From assembly GCA_036583965.1 (NCBI GenBank), contig JAZBQD010000027.1, positions 6,342,187 to 6,406,186 on the forward strand: a DNA stretch of 64,000 bases, in the 5' to 3' direction. The DNA is from Prunella strophiata. Lineage: Eukaryota; Chordata; Aves; Passeriformes; Prunellidae. Positions 63,201 through 64,000 of the stretch are shown in pieces; position 1 is the first letter of the stretch, and each line of letters opens with the position of its first letter. The notes under the pieces were generated by a model. The model saw nothing but the letters and a program-made list of their open reading frames with translations. It ran no database searches and was not told the origin of the DNA. A program made the position numbers and the translations under genes.

Positions 63201-64000
63201 GGCCACTTTCTTATTAATTCAGACACCTGTTTAAAAAGATGCTTCCTCTCTGAGGCCTTTCTGCAGCAGCTGGTAACAGGTACTGCCACAGGAACCAAGA
63301 GACAGGTATTTTCAGAGCCTCTCAATGGAAGTTATTCCCTATTGTTCTATGTGTCCATACTGTCAATCCAAGTCTCAACCTCACTTTTGGAAGTAGGAAT
63401 TTTACACAGGCCAGTTTAATGGCACTCACTGATCAAAGGAATTTGACATGCTACACTGCAGTTTTTACTGGGGGTACATTTTGCAGTTGGAACTCAATAT
63501 GTAAATAAATATTAAGGCATAACAAGAGTCCCACATGAACACCCATAGCACAATCCTGTCAGAATATTAAAAAGTACTTTAAATGTCAATACAGAAATAA
63601 TCTTCTACAACTGTGTATCTTCCCCCAGCAAACCTCCTTCCCTTAGTTTGCATACCTTGCAAGAGCTACTCAGGAAGTTGACACATTGTTGCTGCAAACC
63701 CAAGAGCAACAGATATCAGATTTTACTACTAAAATACGCAGCTGAAATTTCAGCAGTTGGGCTTCAAAACTGTTCACCTTCCAGTTTCTCAAGGCTAGCT
63801 GCCACAAGTTAAGTTTCCAAATTTGTTTTATCCCCTTCCTTGCTTTCATTCCTAATGTCTACACGTTATACACTAAGTCTGGTTAAGACACTGAAAGAAG
63901 TAATTACCCAGGCAAGGGCACAACTTTCCTATTTGTAACACTGACTCTGAGCTGCCACTTTAAAGTTAAAATGGGTGACTTATTTCTAGCACAAAAGTAA

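Larger units (their letters stand above)
37755..64000 (-). other. RNF11 intron 1 (cut by the window edge)
   Basis: The 26 kb upstream of RNF11 exon 2 contain neither an exon 1 with the expected MGNCLKS-type start nor a CpG island promoter, so intron 1 exceeds 26 kb; long first introns are known for this gene. I found no other protein-coding gene, tRNA or rRNA. Open frames of up to about 183 codons (for example 48917-49468 plus, 47688-48212 minus) have no family resemblance. Repeats and hairpins inside are listed separately. Confidence 0.7.

Overview
This window is vertebrate nuclear DNA, almost certainly from a bird and plausibly a songbird. The evidence is two spliced vertebrate genes with GT-AG introns, low gene density, and several CR1 LINE fragments with the typical avian 3' end (the 'GGTTGGAAGGG' block and TTCTGTGA-like termini). 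I saw no Alu, L1 or B-type elements. Nothing bacterial or viral is visible.

Left part (1-26523, + strand): the 3' two thirds of TTC39A, a tetratricopeptide-repeat protein of the TTC39 family. Sixteen consecutive coding exons join without a frame break into 527 residues plus a stop. The first exons lie upstream of the window. The introns are mostly unique AT-rich sequence, with CR1 pieces at 115-622, 1944-2062, 15765-16515 (a decayed ORF2 remnant) and 19561-19846, and one (AT)n microsatellite.

Middle part (26524-36001): about 9.5 kb without a recognisable gene. It should hold the TTC39A 3' UTR, for which there are several candidate poly(A) signals, and the spacer between two convergent genes. 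It also holds a CR1 fragment (31661-31880) and a small microsatellite cluster.

Right part (36002-64000, - strand): the 3' end of RNF11. The 3' UTR lies roughly at 36002-37046, the RING-H2 exon at 37047-37218, intron 2 at 37219-37584, and exon 2 at 37585-37754. Exon 1 (N-terminal lipidation site and PPxY motif) is not in the window, so 37755-64000 is read as RNF11 intron 1, cut off by the window edge. It contains no other recognisable gene. It does contain two strong inverted repeats, a two-copy 86-bp tandem repeat, a pair of diverged direct repeats of about 100 bp, and homeodomain/octamer-like motifs.

TTC39A and RNF11 stand tail to tail, as in human 1p32.3. This supports calling the TPR gene TTC39A rather than TTC39B or TTC39C. 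I found no clear evidence of a new biological system. The most unusual items are a 242-codon open frame with a CpG-dense core in the last TTC39A intron, and the compact hairpins in RNF11 intron 1.
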